Notes under the pieces: model-generated | Told to the model about the DNA's origin: nothing | What the model saw: only the letters and a program-made list of their open reading frames with translations | Database searches by the model: none | NCBI GenBank assembly: GCA_021014945.1 | Contig: MU266329.1 | Coordinates: 186,001-250,000, forward strand | Reading direction: 5' to 3' | Length of the DNA: 64,000 nt | DNA from: Leucogyrophana mollusca | Lineage: Eukaryota > Basidiomycota > Agaricomycetes > Boletales | Part shown: one piece after another, positions 22,850-33,395 of the stretch | Layout of the letters: each line of letters begins with the position of its first letter | How positions within the stretch are numbered: position 1 is the stretch's first letter | Made by a program: the position numbers and the translations under genes

Positions 22850-23820
22850 TGGCTTGCCATTCTTATGACCAACAGGTACTATCATTCGACCACTAACGCA
22901 AAACGGACATGAAGTGTACAATAGCGTTTACACCTCAATTATCAGATTGTCACTGTCTCAAAAATTTGCAGCCATATGGGAGAAGTACTATACAATAGGA
23001 CTGTAAGCTTGGTCGTTTAAATCCGCACTGTAGAACATTTTCGAAAACAAACTGTGTTCGGGGAGTTCAACCCACAAAGGTGAGACCATGATTCGTAGAT
23101 CTGAATCTGACCCGATCCCCAAGCTTTGTCCCTGATAATCGGGCCATCACGATATGATGCTCCTCTAACGGACCCAGATTTTAACGTTGGGGGGCCTTCA
23201 GCAAGGACACCGGTACCTGAAAAGACGGTCACCCTCATAACTGGCATCTATTCTCCACTTCGGTACAGAATCAGCTAGAATTGGCACTCCTATCTAGATC
23301 TCGAGAGCGTCTTTACATTTGGATTCATGTCAATTTCTATCCAATGCCTGAATCGGCCCCAGAGCCCGAAGATAGACTGGTAACCATTCCGTCTGCCATG
23401 AGGCAAGCTGTCGACGGCTTGCCTCATAGCACGGGCTGGTCACCAGTCCAGAAAACTCCACTTCCCCTGTTAGTAGCACTTCCTCGCAGCCTCATAGTTC
23501 TTTGAGGCACTCGGGAACTCACCTGGGTAGAGCTACATATCCTGCTACAGATCTCAACTGCGGTCTCGCCGGTCCTCGTAACTACAGCACAAAACCCCCT
23601 GCGGTCTCTGTAAACCTGCTACAATTGCTTACGGACGTCCGAGCAACACATCTGTTTTTGCGTGCCGTATTGATGAAAGATGGGGCCTAGCTGCGCTGGC
23701 AGAAACCTTGTCCCACAGTCCACCAATCATTGTGATTTGCTGGGGTCAAGCAAGAGTATGTAAGGCAGTTTTCGGGAGATAGAACATACGAGACAGAAAT
23801 TTCCAACACTGCACCGAGTC
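22850..23820. other. unique insert, no gene recognised, with a perfect hairpin
   Basis: This sequence has no counterpart in units 1 and 2. It lies between the third monooxygenase and the helicase fragment. The short open frames resemble nothing I know. At 23398-23427 an 11-base perfect inverted repeat flanks an 8-base loop. It may be part of the same transposon remnant as the following helicase fragment. Confidence 0.4.
23398..23427. repeat. perfect 11-bp inverted repeat (hairpin)
   Basis: The left arm atgaggcaagc at 23398-23408 is the exact reverse complement of gcttgcctcat at 23417-23427. The loop tgtcgacg itself contains a SalI-type palindrome. The position near a Helitron-type helicase remnant is suggestive only. 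Confidence 0.8.
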
Positions 23821-23859
23821 GTCACGTGTATGCACTAACCATTCGTGCACCTACCTACA

Positions 23860-24525
23860 GAACAACCCACCGCTCAGGACACAATCCGAGGGTCTCTTTG
23901 GGACTGGCCGAGCGCTCCGCAGTCACCACCAAACCCAAGTGGCCAGGTAAACGCAACAAAAGGGGAGCCCTCCCAAATTTAGTGGAATCGGCGATTGGGA
24001 TGAAAGTGATGATCACTTTCAATGTGGAGACAGACCCTGATAAATGGTGCACGAGGCGAGATCACCCGCGAAGATACTTTTGGGGCAATCAATCCAACAG
24101 TGAGGCTCAACGATTACCCATCTGCCCACACCCTTGTAAAGATGTACCCCACAAAAACAGGGCAGTTGGAGGGCTGGACAAGGGCATCTTGCCGTCGGTG
24201 CCTGTGGAAAGAACATCCAGCATACCAGAGGGAACGAGAAAAACAGTTACCCGAAGGTAGTTATCTCTGACACCAGCGTACGCTTTCACAGATTACTCCC
24301 AGCGCAGGGACAAACAACAAGCCAGTTGCTTATTGATATTGGATTGCCACCAAGCGGGAGGTTGACTCCATTTGATGTCTACATTGCACTCTATCGAGGG
24401 CAAGGTGAAGACAACATCAGATTGTTGAGGTACTTCGACGGGACGTTGCTGAAGACGCACCCAAGCGAGCATTCAAAGCTCGAAGACGAACAGCTGGTAC
24501 ATCTCGACGAAGAGATGGATTGTTC
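23860..24525 (+). pseudogene. PIF1/Helitron-type helicase C-terminal fragment, frame-broken
   Basis: Conserved pieces of the C-terminal half of PIF1-family helicases, as found in agaricomycete Helitrons, follow one another in changing frames. ALPNLVESAIGMKVMITFNVETD is in one frame. INGARGEIT, EDTFGAINPTVRL and LVKMYPTK are in another. LDKGILPSVPVERT and TRKTVTRR are back in the first. IDIGLPPSGRLTPFDVYIAL and GEDNIRLLRYFD are in a third. At least three frame changes are needed and the N-terminal Walker motifs are absent. Helicase motif VI, usually ALSRGRG, reads ALYRGQG. It ends where dehydrogenase 3' flank homology begins (about 24525). It is a dead transposon fragment inserted in or next to unit three. 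Confidence 0.8.
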
Positions 24526-24642
24526 CACGCCTGTTCCCCCGTATGATTTACCGTGAATAGATAGCTGCGTACTGTACACTCAAATCGAACCCATATGCAA
24601 TGGAAGCCACCCCTGCACGTTGCACCAAGCCCCCCCACAGCG

Positions 24643-25857
24643 TCACCACGATGTATGCCCACCATCGACGCGGATACTGCGCCGCGAACATGTCAGCAAC
24701 AGCAACGACAAAAACACGGAGCACACGCACTCGCTGCCTGTGCAGTAGCTCGACGCATCCGACGCCAGCCACGTCACCACCCCCCGCAACTCGTCTGGTC
24801 TCCCCAGCCGCCCGAGCGGGTTCTGCGCAGACCACTTGGCGAGCATCTCGGGCTGCTTGTCGAGGGTCGCTGCCGTCAGTCTGAAGCCCAGGCGGCGAAT
24901 GTCAAGATATATCACAACCACCCGAGTAGATCCGACGTACGTCGTGTAGATATACCCCGGCGAGAGCGAGTTCACTCGTATTCTCTTCGGCCCGAGCTCG
25001 CACGCCATGCTCCGCGCCATCTGCAGCACGGCCGACTTACTCGTGTTGTACGAGACCCACGCGTGGTTCTGCGCCTCCATGAGCTCCAGTTCACCCCAGA
25101 ATCCACACGCGCACCTTATTCGTGATGCTCCCACTCATGCTCGCAATCAGGATAATGCTCCCCGGCGTCCCGAAACGCGCCATCTGCCGGCCCGCAGCCT
25201 GTGCGGTATACAGCACCCCATTCGTATTGATGTCCAGGACCTGCCTCCAGCACGTCAGCCAGCCAGCCCGCGCCCCACTGCGCCACGCACCCCCTCGAAC
25301 TGCTCCGCCGGGTACTCTAAGCAGTCCGTATGCCCCCTCGCCACCCCCGCGTTCGCGACACACACGTCCATCCGCCCCTCCCGTGCCGCGATGTCCTCCC
25401 CAATCCGCCACAGCGCCGCCTGGTCTCTCACGTCCGCGCGCACGTACTCCAGCCGGGACCCGTTCCCGAGCCGTGCGACAAAGTCCGCTGACGCACGCCA
25501 CTCGGCGGACGGCGCCGCGGGCAGGTCGAGGCAGTACGTCACGCGCGCACCGGCCTCGCAGAACGCGAGCGCCATCTCGAGCCCGAGGCCACGGTTCGCG
25601 CCGGAGATGAGCGCGACGCGGTCCGTGAGTGCGAACTCGTCGAAGATCTTGACGCGGGGGGTGGAGACGGAGTTGGATGCCGCTTCGAGGGCGGCGTCAA
25701 CCCCGAGGGGGGACAGGGGGGCGAAGGATTGTCGGGTGCTAGCGCTTGATAATGGGCGCAACGGGAGCAGAGGTGTGGTACGCGGGGCTCTGAGTGCTGC
25801 TAGGCGAAGGGAGGATCTTGCGCTTGAAAGCGACCTGAAGGCGACAGGAGATAACAT
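24643..25857 (-). CDS. short-chain dehydrogenase/reductase (SDR)
   Basis: This is a classical NAD(P)-dependent SDR, near the mannitol dehydrogenase / sorbose reductase-like group. The ATG at 25857 is followed by about 75 residues rich in Arg, Ser, Leu and Pro, which could be a mitochondrial presequence. Visible motifs in order are ALISGANRGLG (cofactor glycines), DVRDQ, VCVANAGVA (NAG), IILIASMSGS (catalytic Ser), VSYNTSKSAV (YxxxK), RIRVNSLSPGYI, GRLGRPDELRG, SYCTGS and VDGGHTSW at the end. Introns with GT-AG ends fit near 25241-25284, before the YNTSK exon, inside the ILTxT-like segment, and before the last short exon. The gene is head to tail with the monooxygenase array on the same strand, so a joint oxidative pathway is plausible but unproven. 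Two deleted remnants lie in units 1 and 2. Confidence 0.88.
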
Positions 25858-26340
25858 GATGGTTCAAAGGTGGGAAACGACCTGTGGGTCAGAACTTATA
25901 TTGTGCACGCACTTGCTTCTATCTGCCGCAGTAGGCCCAGGATCCAGTTAAGGTGCTCACTTGACCAGGCTAGTGAATGCGTAGGTGCCACGTGAACGGG
26001 CTTTTGGGCGTAACCTAGAACGAACAAGGCATTAGGCGGGGCGACGGGCCTTCGCTTTCCCAAGGATCAAACGTGGAGAAAACTCGTGGCCCCTTATGCA
26101 ATGCACCTTGATGGAACTCAGTGCGAGCTGCCGCGTCTCACGTGCACGTGCCCTGAGCAACAGCGCACTCACTGTCCAAGAAAAACATCATGCAGAATGT
26201 ATGATACTAGTGGTTGTAAGGACTTCCCAAGATTACATGATATACCCCCTGCTCGATCAACGAACGTTTTCCGTGAAAACATGAAAACAGACTCGGTAGC
26301 TTGTTGGCGCAAATGTGATTAAGTGTGCTCTGGTGGGGCT
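25858..26340. other. intergenic, no gene seen
   Basis: It lies between the SDR start and the STRAP-like stop, both on the minus strand. It should hold the SDR promoter and the STRAP 3' UTR. No conserved frame was found. Confidence 0.6.
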
Positions 26341-27539
26341 TCAGCCACCGTTAGCGTGCCCCTGCCAGAGGCCGTATGTCTTTCCGGGTGTCGTCTGCCA
26401 GAATCTAATGGTTCCTGCGGAGACTGTCAGCACTTGTGTATACGAGTGGTGCCCGGCGACTTACCATCCTCTGTAACATCGCGGAAATGAAAAGATAAGC
26501 GATAGAAACCTAGGAACGACAGGAATGTCACGCACCACTGCCGCTAGCATAGACTTCGCCGTCGGGGCTAAACTCCACGCAGTGAACCGGCCCATGGTGG
26601 CCTTTCAACACCTCCTTCTCCTCGCCATCCATCCCATGCACCCTCACCCACTCGTCGCCCTGGTTCCCGGTCACAAACCGATCTTGCAGTATCGGGTGCA
26701 CAGACGCCGACGACGGCGAGTACGGCAGGTTGAGACTGTGCGTGGGCGCGCCGGTGGGCAGCGCGGGTATGAACGCCACGGTCTTGCCGGAGGTGACAAC
26801 GAGCCGCTTCGTTTGCGGGGAGAGCTCCATGGACGTGATAGGATTCGGGAACATCAGCGTCGTGGTGAGCTTCCTCGTCCGCAGATCCCACCACCTGCGA
26901 TCAAAAGTCAGCGTCTTGCCTTTTTGTGTGCGGGAAACGTACTTGATAATGCCGTCCTCGCCAGCAGATACACCCGTGTGGTCCCCGACCCACACCACGC
27001 TCTTCACGGTGCCCTCGTGCGAGGGAGCGCCAGGCTCGCCGAGAAAGTCTGCCTCGGCGTCTGGCCGCGCCAGGTCAAATATCCGCACTTTCTTTTCCTG
27101 GCCGCCGGTGAGCAGGTGCGACGACGTCGGTGATATCGCGACCGTGCGGACGATGTGGTTGTGAGGAAAAGAGTGCAGCGGCTCTCCTGAATACGTATCC
27201 CAGATTTTCCTGTATCGCGATCGGCATGAATAATAATAATAATAACAAAAAATGGGGGCAAAAAGTAAAAGGCAGCGAGACTGACGCGGTGAAATCAGCG
27301 CTACCCGTGGCCGCTCTCGACGCATCCGGGGAAAGCTTGGTGCTCCAAACAGCGCCCTTGTGGCCCAGGAAGGTGCCGATCCAATCGCCAGTCCACTCTC
27401 TCAGCATCGGATTGCCATCTTTGCAGCTCGAGACCAGGAGGTACGTTCCGTCCTCTTGTATCGGAGAAAACGAAAGATGGGTTACAGGTCGGGTATGGCC
27501 TGGAGCCACAAGAGGAACGGCTTTTGGGTGACCTGACAT
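26341..27539 (-). CDS. STRAP: STRAP-like WD40 protein
   Basis: This is a WD40 protein of the serine/threonine kinase receptor-associated protein (STRAP/UNRIP) family, related in fold to eIF3i. STRAP binds the SMN complex and various kinases in animals; the fungal role is less known. The ATG at 27539 starts MSGHPKAVPLVAPGHTRPV. Blades read LREWTGDWIGTFLGHKGAVW, ADFTAKIWDTYSGEPLHSF, KKVRIFDL, IIKWWDLRTRKL and SGSEDGTIRFWQTTPGKTYG. The stop is at 26341. Introns are 27210-27285, 26895-26942, 26471-26535 and 26415-26464, all GT-AG and all frame-keeping. The last two flank a six-base exon at 26465-26470 that restores the conserved SEDGT. The first intron holds an AAT microsatellite. Confidence 0.88.
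27225..27246. repeat. AAT trinucleotide run inside an intron
   Basis: About six AAT triplets lie within the first intron of the STRAP-like gene, close to its branch and acceptor side on the minus strand. Confidence 0.75.
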
Positions 27540-29134
27540 TAATCGTTATGGAAGAGGAAAAAACGGTGGAGATCGTGATACAGGCGCACTGCGCACTGGC
27601 CTAAGGAGAATAAAGCAGTGGCCTCTGCTTGTACAAGACGTAACAAGGTGTGCTTTGTGGCTCAACACTCTTTCGGCATTTCCCTTGTTCTCTAACCTTC
27701 GCTGCAGCTTGTACCTGGATCCGTTGGGCAGGAAAGCGCACAAGTCATCCGCTTCCGCGCTCGGCCTTGGGTGCAATGAGCGAGTCGTCCGGGTTCAGGT
27801 CATAGTTCTGTTGTATCTGTACGCCAGTCATGCATCACGTTAGCGTTTTCGCATGCCAGTGGCGGAAAGCCCGCGCTGAGCGTTCTGAGCTTCTCCTTTC
27901 CTGCTCGACGGCTACATCTGATCTGGCTGCGGAGTGCAAGAGACAGAATGGTGTATGTAAATTCCGTCATCCCAAGCTCCACCCGATAGCTCCCTTTGCA
28001 GCTTTTCCCTTCTATTCAGGTCGTCTTCACCACGATCGGAAGCCGGAAAGTTCCCGTCTGATTCATTGCCTGATGTCCCTCAAGTCGTGTCACGAATTGA
28101 CGTCTCAACCTTGCCCGAATATCGGTTCAGGCTAACCTCTAAAGTGCGGGTAGAGCTGGGTAGAGCTCCTAAGTTGATACGAGACTGCAGTGGTTTGGAG
28201 GGCTAGCTCGCTGATGACGGGCCTCTATCATCCAGTTAGAACGCTGATTATGGTGGCGCGGTACTCGTGTCAGTCGAGGAGGGAAAACAAAATAGGCCAG
28301 AGTGTGTCGCGCTAATAAAAAGTGTGCGAGCCATTCTTCCTGTGTTTCTCTGTTCCTGGGCGCTCACTGACGCCTTCGCAGTCAATGATTATGATATTAA
28401 CGATCCTCGGGGTGGCCATGCCACCCGTTGTTGATGCCGGCGCCCTGGCAGTCAGGGTGCAATGGTCGGATCTGACTGGAGCACGGTAAGTTTCCGGCTG
28501 AATTATTCAGTACGATTCACTGCACCTTCTACTCTAGGCGAGGGATTCCTGTCTTTGACGCTGTACTGTAGTGTGTATCGTGTTCTCGTTTGGTTGCTCG
28601 ACGCAAGGCAGCGAGTTTGTTGGCGTTGTGTCCATGACTGTCCCAATGGAGGCGAGCTGTTAATTCAAAACTCAGCGAATATGCCATTATGACACATTAG
28701 GAACGTATGGAAGTAGCGTCAGCACAAACTGCAATTGCGTGCTTGTTCGCATGCCCGGCCACCAGTATATTATGGACCCGTCGCTAGTACTTAGAAATCG
28801 AGCCCGGAGGCGATCCTTTCGCTTGCCATCTTATCTCCCCGTGATAAATTTCTCCTTCCATCAACACGACCTGCGCGTCGTGCACCTGGACATCTGCTAT
28901 CACTGGCTCTTGCGTTCCGAGTCGCATCCAGTGTGCAGAAATACTTGTACTGTGAGCACAGCAGTTTGTGGACTGCGTCACTCGTGATTGTCTTTGTCAT
29001 ACTCATATTTCTCCGTGCAGAGTTATCACAAAGGAGATCTATCCTGTGTCATTGTCTCCCACAACAATCTGGCTTCCTGAGAATTTCGCTAGCCTAAAAG
29101 CCGCTCTAAGCTCTTTTCGCCTCGCCCTCTCGCC
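27540..29134. other. intergenic between STRAP-like gene and sulfate permease
   Basis: The two flanking genes diverge, so both promoters lie here. The open frames present are short and unlike known families. At 28742-28990 frames on both strands are open, but neither shows recognisable motifs. Confidence 0.5.
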
Positions 29135-31878
29135 ATGCCTTCAGCAGCTAAACGGCTGGGGAAAAACATTATTGGCTACTCTGATGACACCGTCCCCGTC
29201 GTCTCAGTCAACGACTATGTCAAGAGCAAGGCGCGGAATCCGAAGCGCGAGGTATTTCAACCAGGATGCTTCGCATGTTCTCTTCTCTGATAACTGAGGC
29301 CGAGTAGGTCATTAATTATCTGACAAGCTTGTTTCCTATCATTGGATGGATCACCAGATACAGTAAGCTTCTCTCTGTTTTAGAGAAACTTTGTTAAGCC
29401 CGCTGCCAGATCTCGGATGGTTAACTGGAGATCTCATCGCCGGGTTGACTGTTGGAATGGTTCTCGTACCACAGGGCATGTCTTACGCTCAGGTAACGTT
29501 TCGATAATTCCTGCTTCTTCGTCGTCACTGAGTGACTTGTGTGTGAAAGATTGCTACCCTGCCGCCTGAGTATGGCCTATATTCGTCGTTCGTTGGAGTG
29601 ACCATCTATTGCGTGCGTCCACGTCGAGCCCAAATGACAGCAGACCAATTATATCTGTGTTGTAGTTCTTCGCGACTTCCAAGGATGTATCAATAGGACC
29701 GGTGGCCGTCATGTCGCTCACGACATCACAGATCATTGCCAGCATCGATGCGAAGTTCCCCGACCGCTGGGATGGTCCTCAAATCGCTACCACGGTTGCT
29801 TTTGTTTGTGGTTTCATCGTGTTGGGAATCGGCCTTCTCCGTATTGGCTGGATTGTCGAGTTCATACCCGCTCCCGCCGTTAGCGGGTACATGACGGGCT
29901 CCGCGATCAACATCGTCGCAGGTCAAGTGCCTGGGCTTATGGGTATCACTGGCTTCAAGTATGTGTCCGTTCATCTAGCTTTCGCCACTGATATTGACGT
30001 GTGTAGTACGAGGGCTGCCACCTACGAGGTCATCATCAACTCTCTGAAAGGCCTCCCGAGGACGACACTTGATGCCGCCTGGGGACTAACTGGGCTTTTT
30101 GCACTTTATGCCATCCGCATTGTGTGTACCCAGCTGTCAAAGCGGTACCCAAGCCGAAGTGTGTTTTCGAGTCACTTGATGCATCTTGAACTCTAGCTCA
30201 TTTTGCTACAATCTAGGTCGACTTTTCTTCTTTATTTCGGTTGCAAGAAATGCCTTTGTGGTCATAGTGTCGACCATTGCGGCGTGGTTGTATTGTCGCC
30301 ACAGGAAATCGAAATCGGGAAGCTATCCCATCAAAATCCTAGAGACTGTACCGCGAGGATTCCAGCACGTAGGCGCTCCAGTCATCGACCCAGAACTAGT
30401 GTCGGCACTTGGATCTCAAATTCCTGTCGCAACTATCATCCTGGTGCTCGAACACATCGCCATTGCGAGATGTGCGTGCAATTAAATCATAATAACAATT
30501 CCTGGCATATACTTACGTCGTCTTGTAGCTTTTGGACGTGTTAACGGCTACAAGATCAATCCTAACCAGGAGCTCATTGCCATTGGCGTGACGAACACCG
30601 TTGGCAGCGTTTTCAATGCGTATCCTGCTACTGGATCTTTCTCTCGGTCAGCATTGAAGTCAAAATCGGGAGTACGCACCCCATTGGCAGGTATCATTAC
30701 CGCCGTGGTCGTGATTGTTGCACTCTACGGCCTTACCCCTGCCTTCTACTACATCCCCAATGCCAGCCTGTCAGCGGTTATCATTCATGCGGTGGCAGAC
30801 CTCGTGGCGTCACCCTCTCAAGTGTATTCTTATTGGAGTGTTTCTCCGTTAGAGTTCTTCATATGGCTTGCCGCGGTTCTCGTAACGGTATTTTCCACCA
30901 TTGAGGACGGCATATACACGTCGATCAGTGCTTCCTTTGCATTGCTCCTCGTCCGTATAGCCCATCCTCGCGGAAGTTTCCTCGGAAAAGTCACCCTCCA
31001 TGGCGATACCTCAGAGTCCAAAGAGTCACGAGAGGTTTTCGTTCCGTTGACTCGAGACGGGGTCACCAACTCGCACGTCAAAGTCGACCCGCCGTCCCCA
31101 GGCGTGATCGTCTACCGCTTCGAGGAGAGCTATCTCTACCCGAATTGTTCCCTCATCAACTCTGCTATAGTGGACCACGTGAAGGAGAATATGAGAAGAG
31201 GCATCGACCTCAGCACCATCAAGCTCAGTGACCGGCCGTGGAACGACGCGGGGCCTCTTCGACTAGGGGCTGAGGCTGCGCAAGCAGCGAACCAAGAGAA
31301 GCCTTTACTCCACGCCATTGTATTGGATTTCTCTGGAGTGTGAGTCAATAGCTCCTCACTCTGGCGAACGGTGCTGACATCGAGATGGGATAGATCTCAT
31401 ATAGATACTACCGCTGTACAAGCTCTCATTGACACTCGTAACGAAGTTCAGAAATGGGCAGACCATCCTGTAGAGGTCTGCATGTTTCAATCTTTTGTGA
31501 AAAGGCTCCCAAACTGACTGCTGTGTGCAGTTCCATTTCGCGACCATCCTTTCGCCATGGATTCGGCGCGCGCTTATCGCTGGTGGATTCGGTGTTGGGA
31601 CTCCAACATCCGAAATACCCAGCGAGATTGCACCCGTCGTTCCCTACCGTGGTGGTCGCCGCGAGAAGTGGCAGGACGATGCAGACAGCACCCGAAGTGA
31701 AGATCTCGAAGCCCACGACACTTCACATCCGCCTGCGATTGTCGCTGGCTCTTCGGAATGTGCACCTTTGGTTCCTGTCGAAACGCCGTTTTTCCACTTC
31801 GATCTCCCGACCGCGGTGCGGGCTGCAGAAAGTGGTGTCGGGCGGACACTGTCCCGACCAGAAACACCTCTTAAGTAA
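29135..31878 (+). CDS. SulP-family sulfate permease with STAS domain
   Basis: This is a plasma-membrane sulfate:proton symporter of the SUL1/SUL2 (SLC26/SulP) family, feeding sulfur assimilation. The ATG at 29135 starts MPSAAKRLGKNIIGYSDDTV. The SulP signature is visible: NLGWLTGDLIAGLTVGMVLV, PQGMSYA, LPPEYGLYSSFVG and SKDVSIGPVAVMSL. Further helices follow (FVCGFIVLGIGLLRIGWIVE, AGIITAVVVIVALYGLTPAF, FFIWLAAVLVTVFSTIEDGI). PATGSFSRSALKSKSGVRTP is the conserved loop. The C-terminal STAS domain shows HAIVLDFSGVSHIDTTAVQAL. Eight or more short introns split the gene and all restore frame. The product is about 750 residues, close to the usual 750-850, and it ends in an acidic Pro-rich tail at 31878. 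No defect was seen. Confidence 0.93.
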
Positions 31879-32123
31879 CAAGACCTGTGTTAATTGTAAG
31901 GAAATTCGGTCGAGGACAGATATTTGGACCTCACCCCGTGTTGTGCGATGCATCGAGTAGCTCAGAGTGTATAGACTTCGTGTATTGGATAAACATACAG
32001 CAATGTACTCGAGGTGTACTGCTCTTCGCCGACCAGCTATTGCTGTGAAGTATGTAACTCGGAAGCGCCGCGAATCCCGTTGAATCCCGAAAAGGAATGC
32101 AACCCATTTCCTAAAACCTCACT

Positions 32124-33328
32124 ATGCTACGCCCACGTCTTCTCCTCAACGCGTCCTATGTTCGGCCATTTAACCGTTCGTTCGTAACAACGCCCGTGCA
32201 ACTATCAGGGCACAACAAAGTAATAAGTATTGCTCCCCATCTTGTGCATAGGATCGGGTCGACTGATTTGTTCCAGTGGTCGAAAATTAAACAACGCAAA
32301 GGCGTTGAGGATGCAAAAAAATCAGTGTTATATGGGAAGGCCAGCCGAGTACGTCCATGCATACTCTACCCAAACTTACGGTCCCATTGAAGATATCTTC
32401 TTCGAAGGATATTGTGGCTGCGGCACGAAGTATGTATCGCAGTGGGACCCGGCAAGGTGTTTGCTCATGCGGATAACCCAGATGGAGGGTCTACAAGCCC
32501 TGAAGAAAACTCCCTCCTCGCGACCGCCATAAGAAGGGCGAAGGATGCGGGAGTGCCTAAAGAAAATATCGAAACTGCTCTGGCTAAGGTAGGTACGCCG
32601 TGGTTCTACCTGTCAAATATTACTCACTACTCTCAGGCAGTTCGAAGTAAGGGTCAGGGACAACAGTCACTGACCTACGAGGCTATGTTGCACGGCTCAG
32701 TTGGCATAATAATGTAAGTTGAGTTTGATAAGACGCTCCCTTATTCTGAACGCGCTGGAAGAGAGTGTCAAACCGACAACATCAATCGCACATTGAGCAA
32801 TGTACGGGATATACTTACAACTCATGGGTAAGGCATTAATGTGTGTTCATTGTCCGACTGTTCTGATGTATAAATCAGAGCTCGGCAGGCTCCTGTGAAA
32901 TTTATGTTCCAGCGAAGAGGCTATGTAAAAGTGGCCGTCGAAGAGGAGAAACAGTCGCCACTCCTGGACGAGATACTCGGCCCTGACGGGGTGACTGACT
33001 TCGACACTTGGAATGACGAGTCGACCGGTGCAGGTGGACTACAGGTGAGAGCCTTCACGCATTAGCTTCCGCTCGTGACTAAGGGCCGGTACAGCTCGTG
33101 TGTCGCCCAGAAGTCCTGGCGAAAGTCACCACGAAGCTTGATGACTTTGTGTCATGCGAAGTGCTCGTTAATGAAATAGCGTATGCTCCATTGGAAACGG
33201 GGGAGGCGACTGATGATGTCAAAGCCACTGTCGACAACCTTGTTGAAGCGTTGGAAGAAGATGACGATGTCATTCGCATATGGACAACTTTAGAGGAAAA
33301 CCCTGGTCGTCTCATGGCGGATTGCTAG
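32124..33328 (+). CDS. TACO1: YebC/TACO1-family mitochondrial translation activator
   Basis: The DUF28/YebC family in mitochondria assists translation of problematic stretches, such as in COX1 in animals. The ATG at 32124 gives a basic, Ser/Arg-rich leader (MLRPRLLLNASYVRPFNRSF) typical of a mitochondrial presequence. The core follows: GHNKWSKIKQRKGVEDAKKS, YGKASRDIVAAARNGGSTSP, ENSLLATAIRRAKDAGVPKE, QSLTYEAMLHGSVGIIIECQ, TDNINRTLSNVRDILTTHGA and VKFMFQRRGYV. The end is acidic with DDVIRIWTTLEENPG. Seven introns fit GT-AG, including two around a 22-base exon at 32408-32429 (DIVAAAR). The stop at 33328 is 67 bases from the stop of the convergent NYN gene, so the 3' UTRs may overlap. Confidence 0.92.
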
Positions 33329-33395
33329 AACTACCCGTGTGCTACAGTTACACACATAGATTGAACCTTACTTCGACCTCGCATTAACGGATACA

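Larger units (their letters stand above)
11625..22850. repeat. tandem segmental duplication, three units of about 4.3 kb
   Basis: The stop codons of the three monooxygenase copies lie at 11697, 15995 and 20292, giving periods of 4298 and 4297 bases. The start codons are at 13860, 18179 and 22453. Between copies, the same order recurs: 5' direct repeats, a region with dispersed matches, an SDR remnant, a small ORF, then the next monooxygenase 3' end. The shared 3' flank (words such as cttgcctgttgttacac) begins near 11635, 15938 and 20230. Unit three is interrupted after about 22850 by unrelated sequence, and its dehydrogenase partner appears intact at 24643. Confidence 0.9.

Noticed and set aside
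24002..24021. Near-perfect inverted repeat gaaagtgat/atcactttc
   Set aside because: It lies inside the helicase pseudogene coding remnant and is explained by codons for KVMITFN; a single-base loop gives no functional hint.
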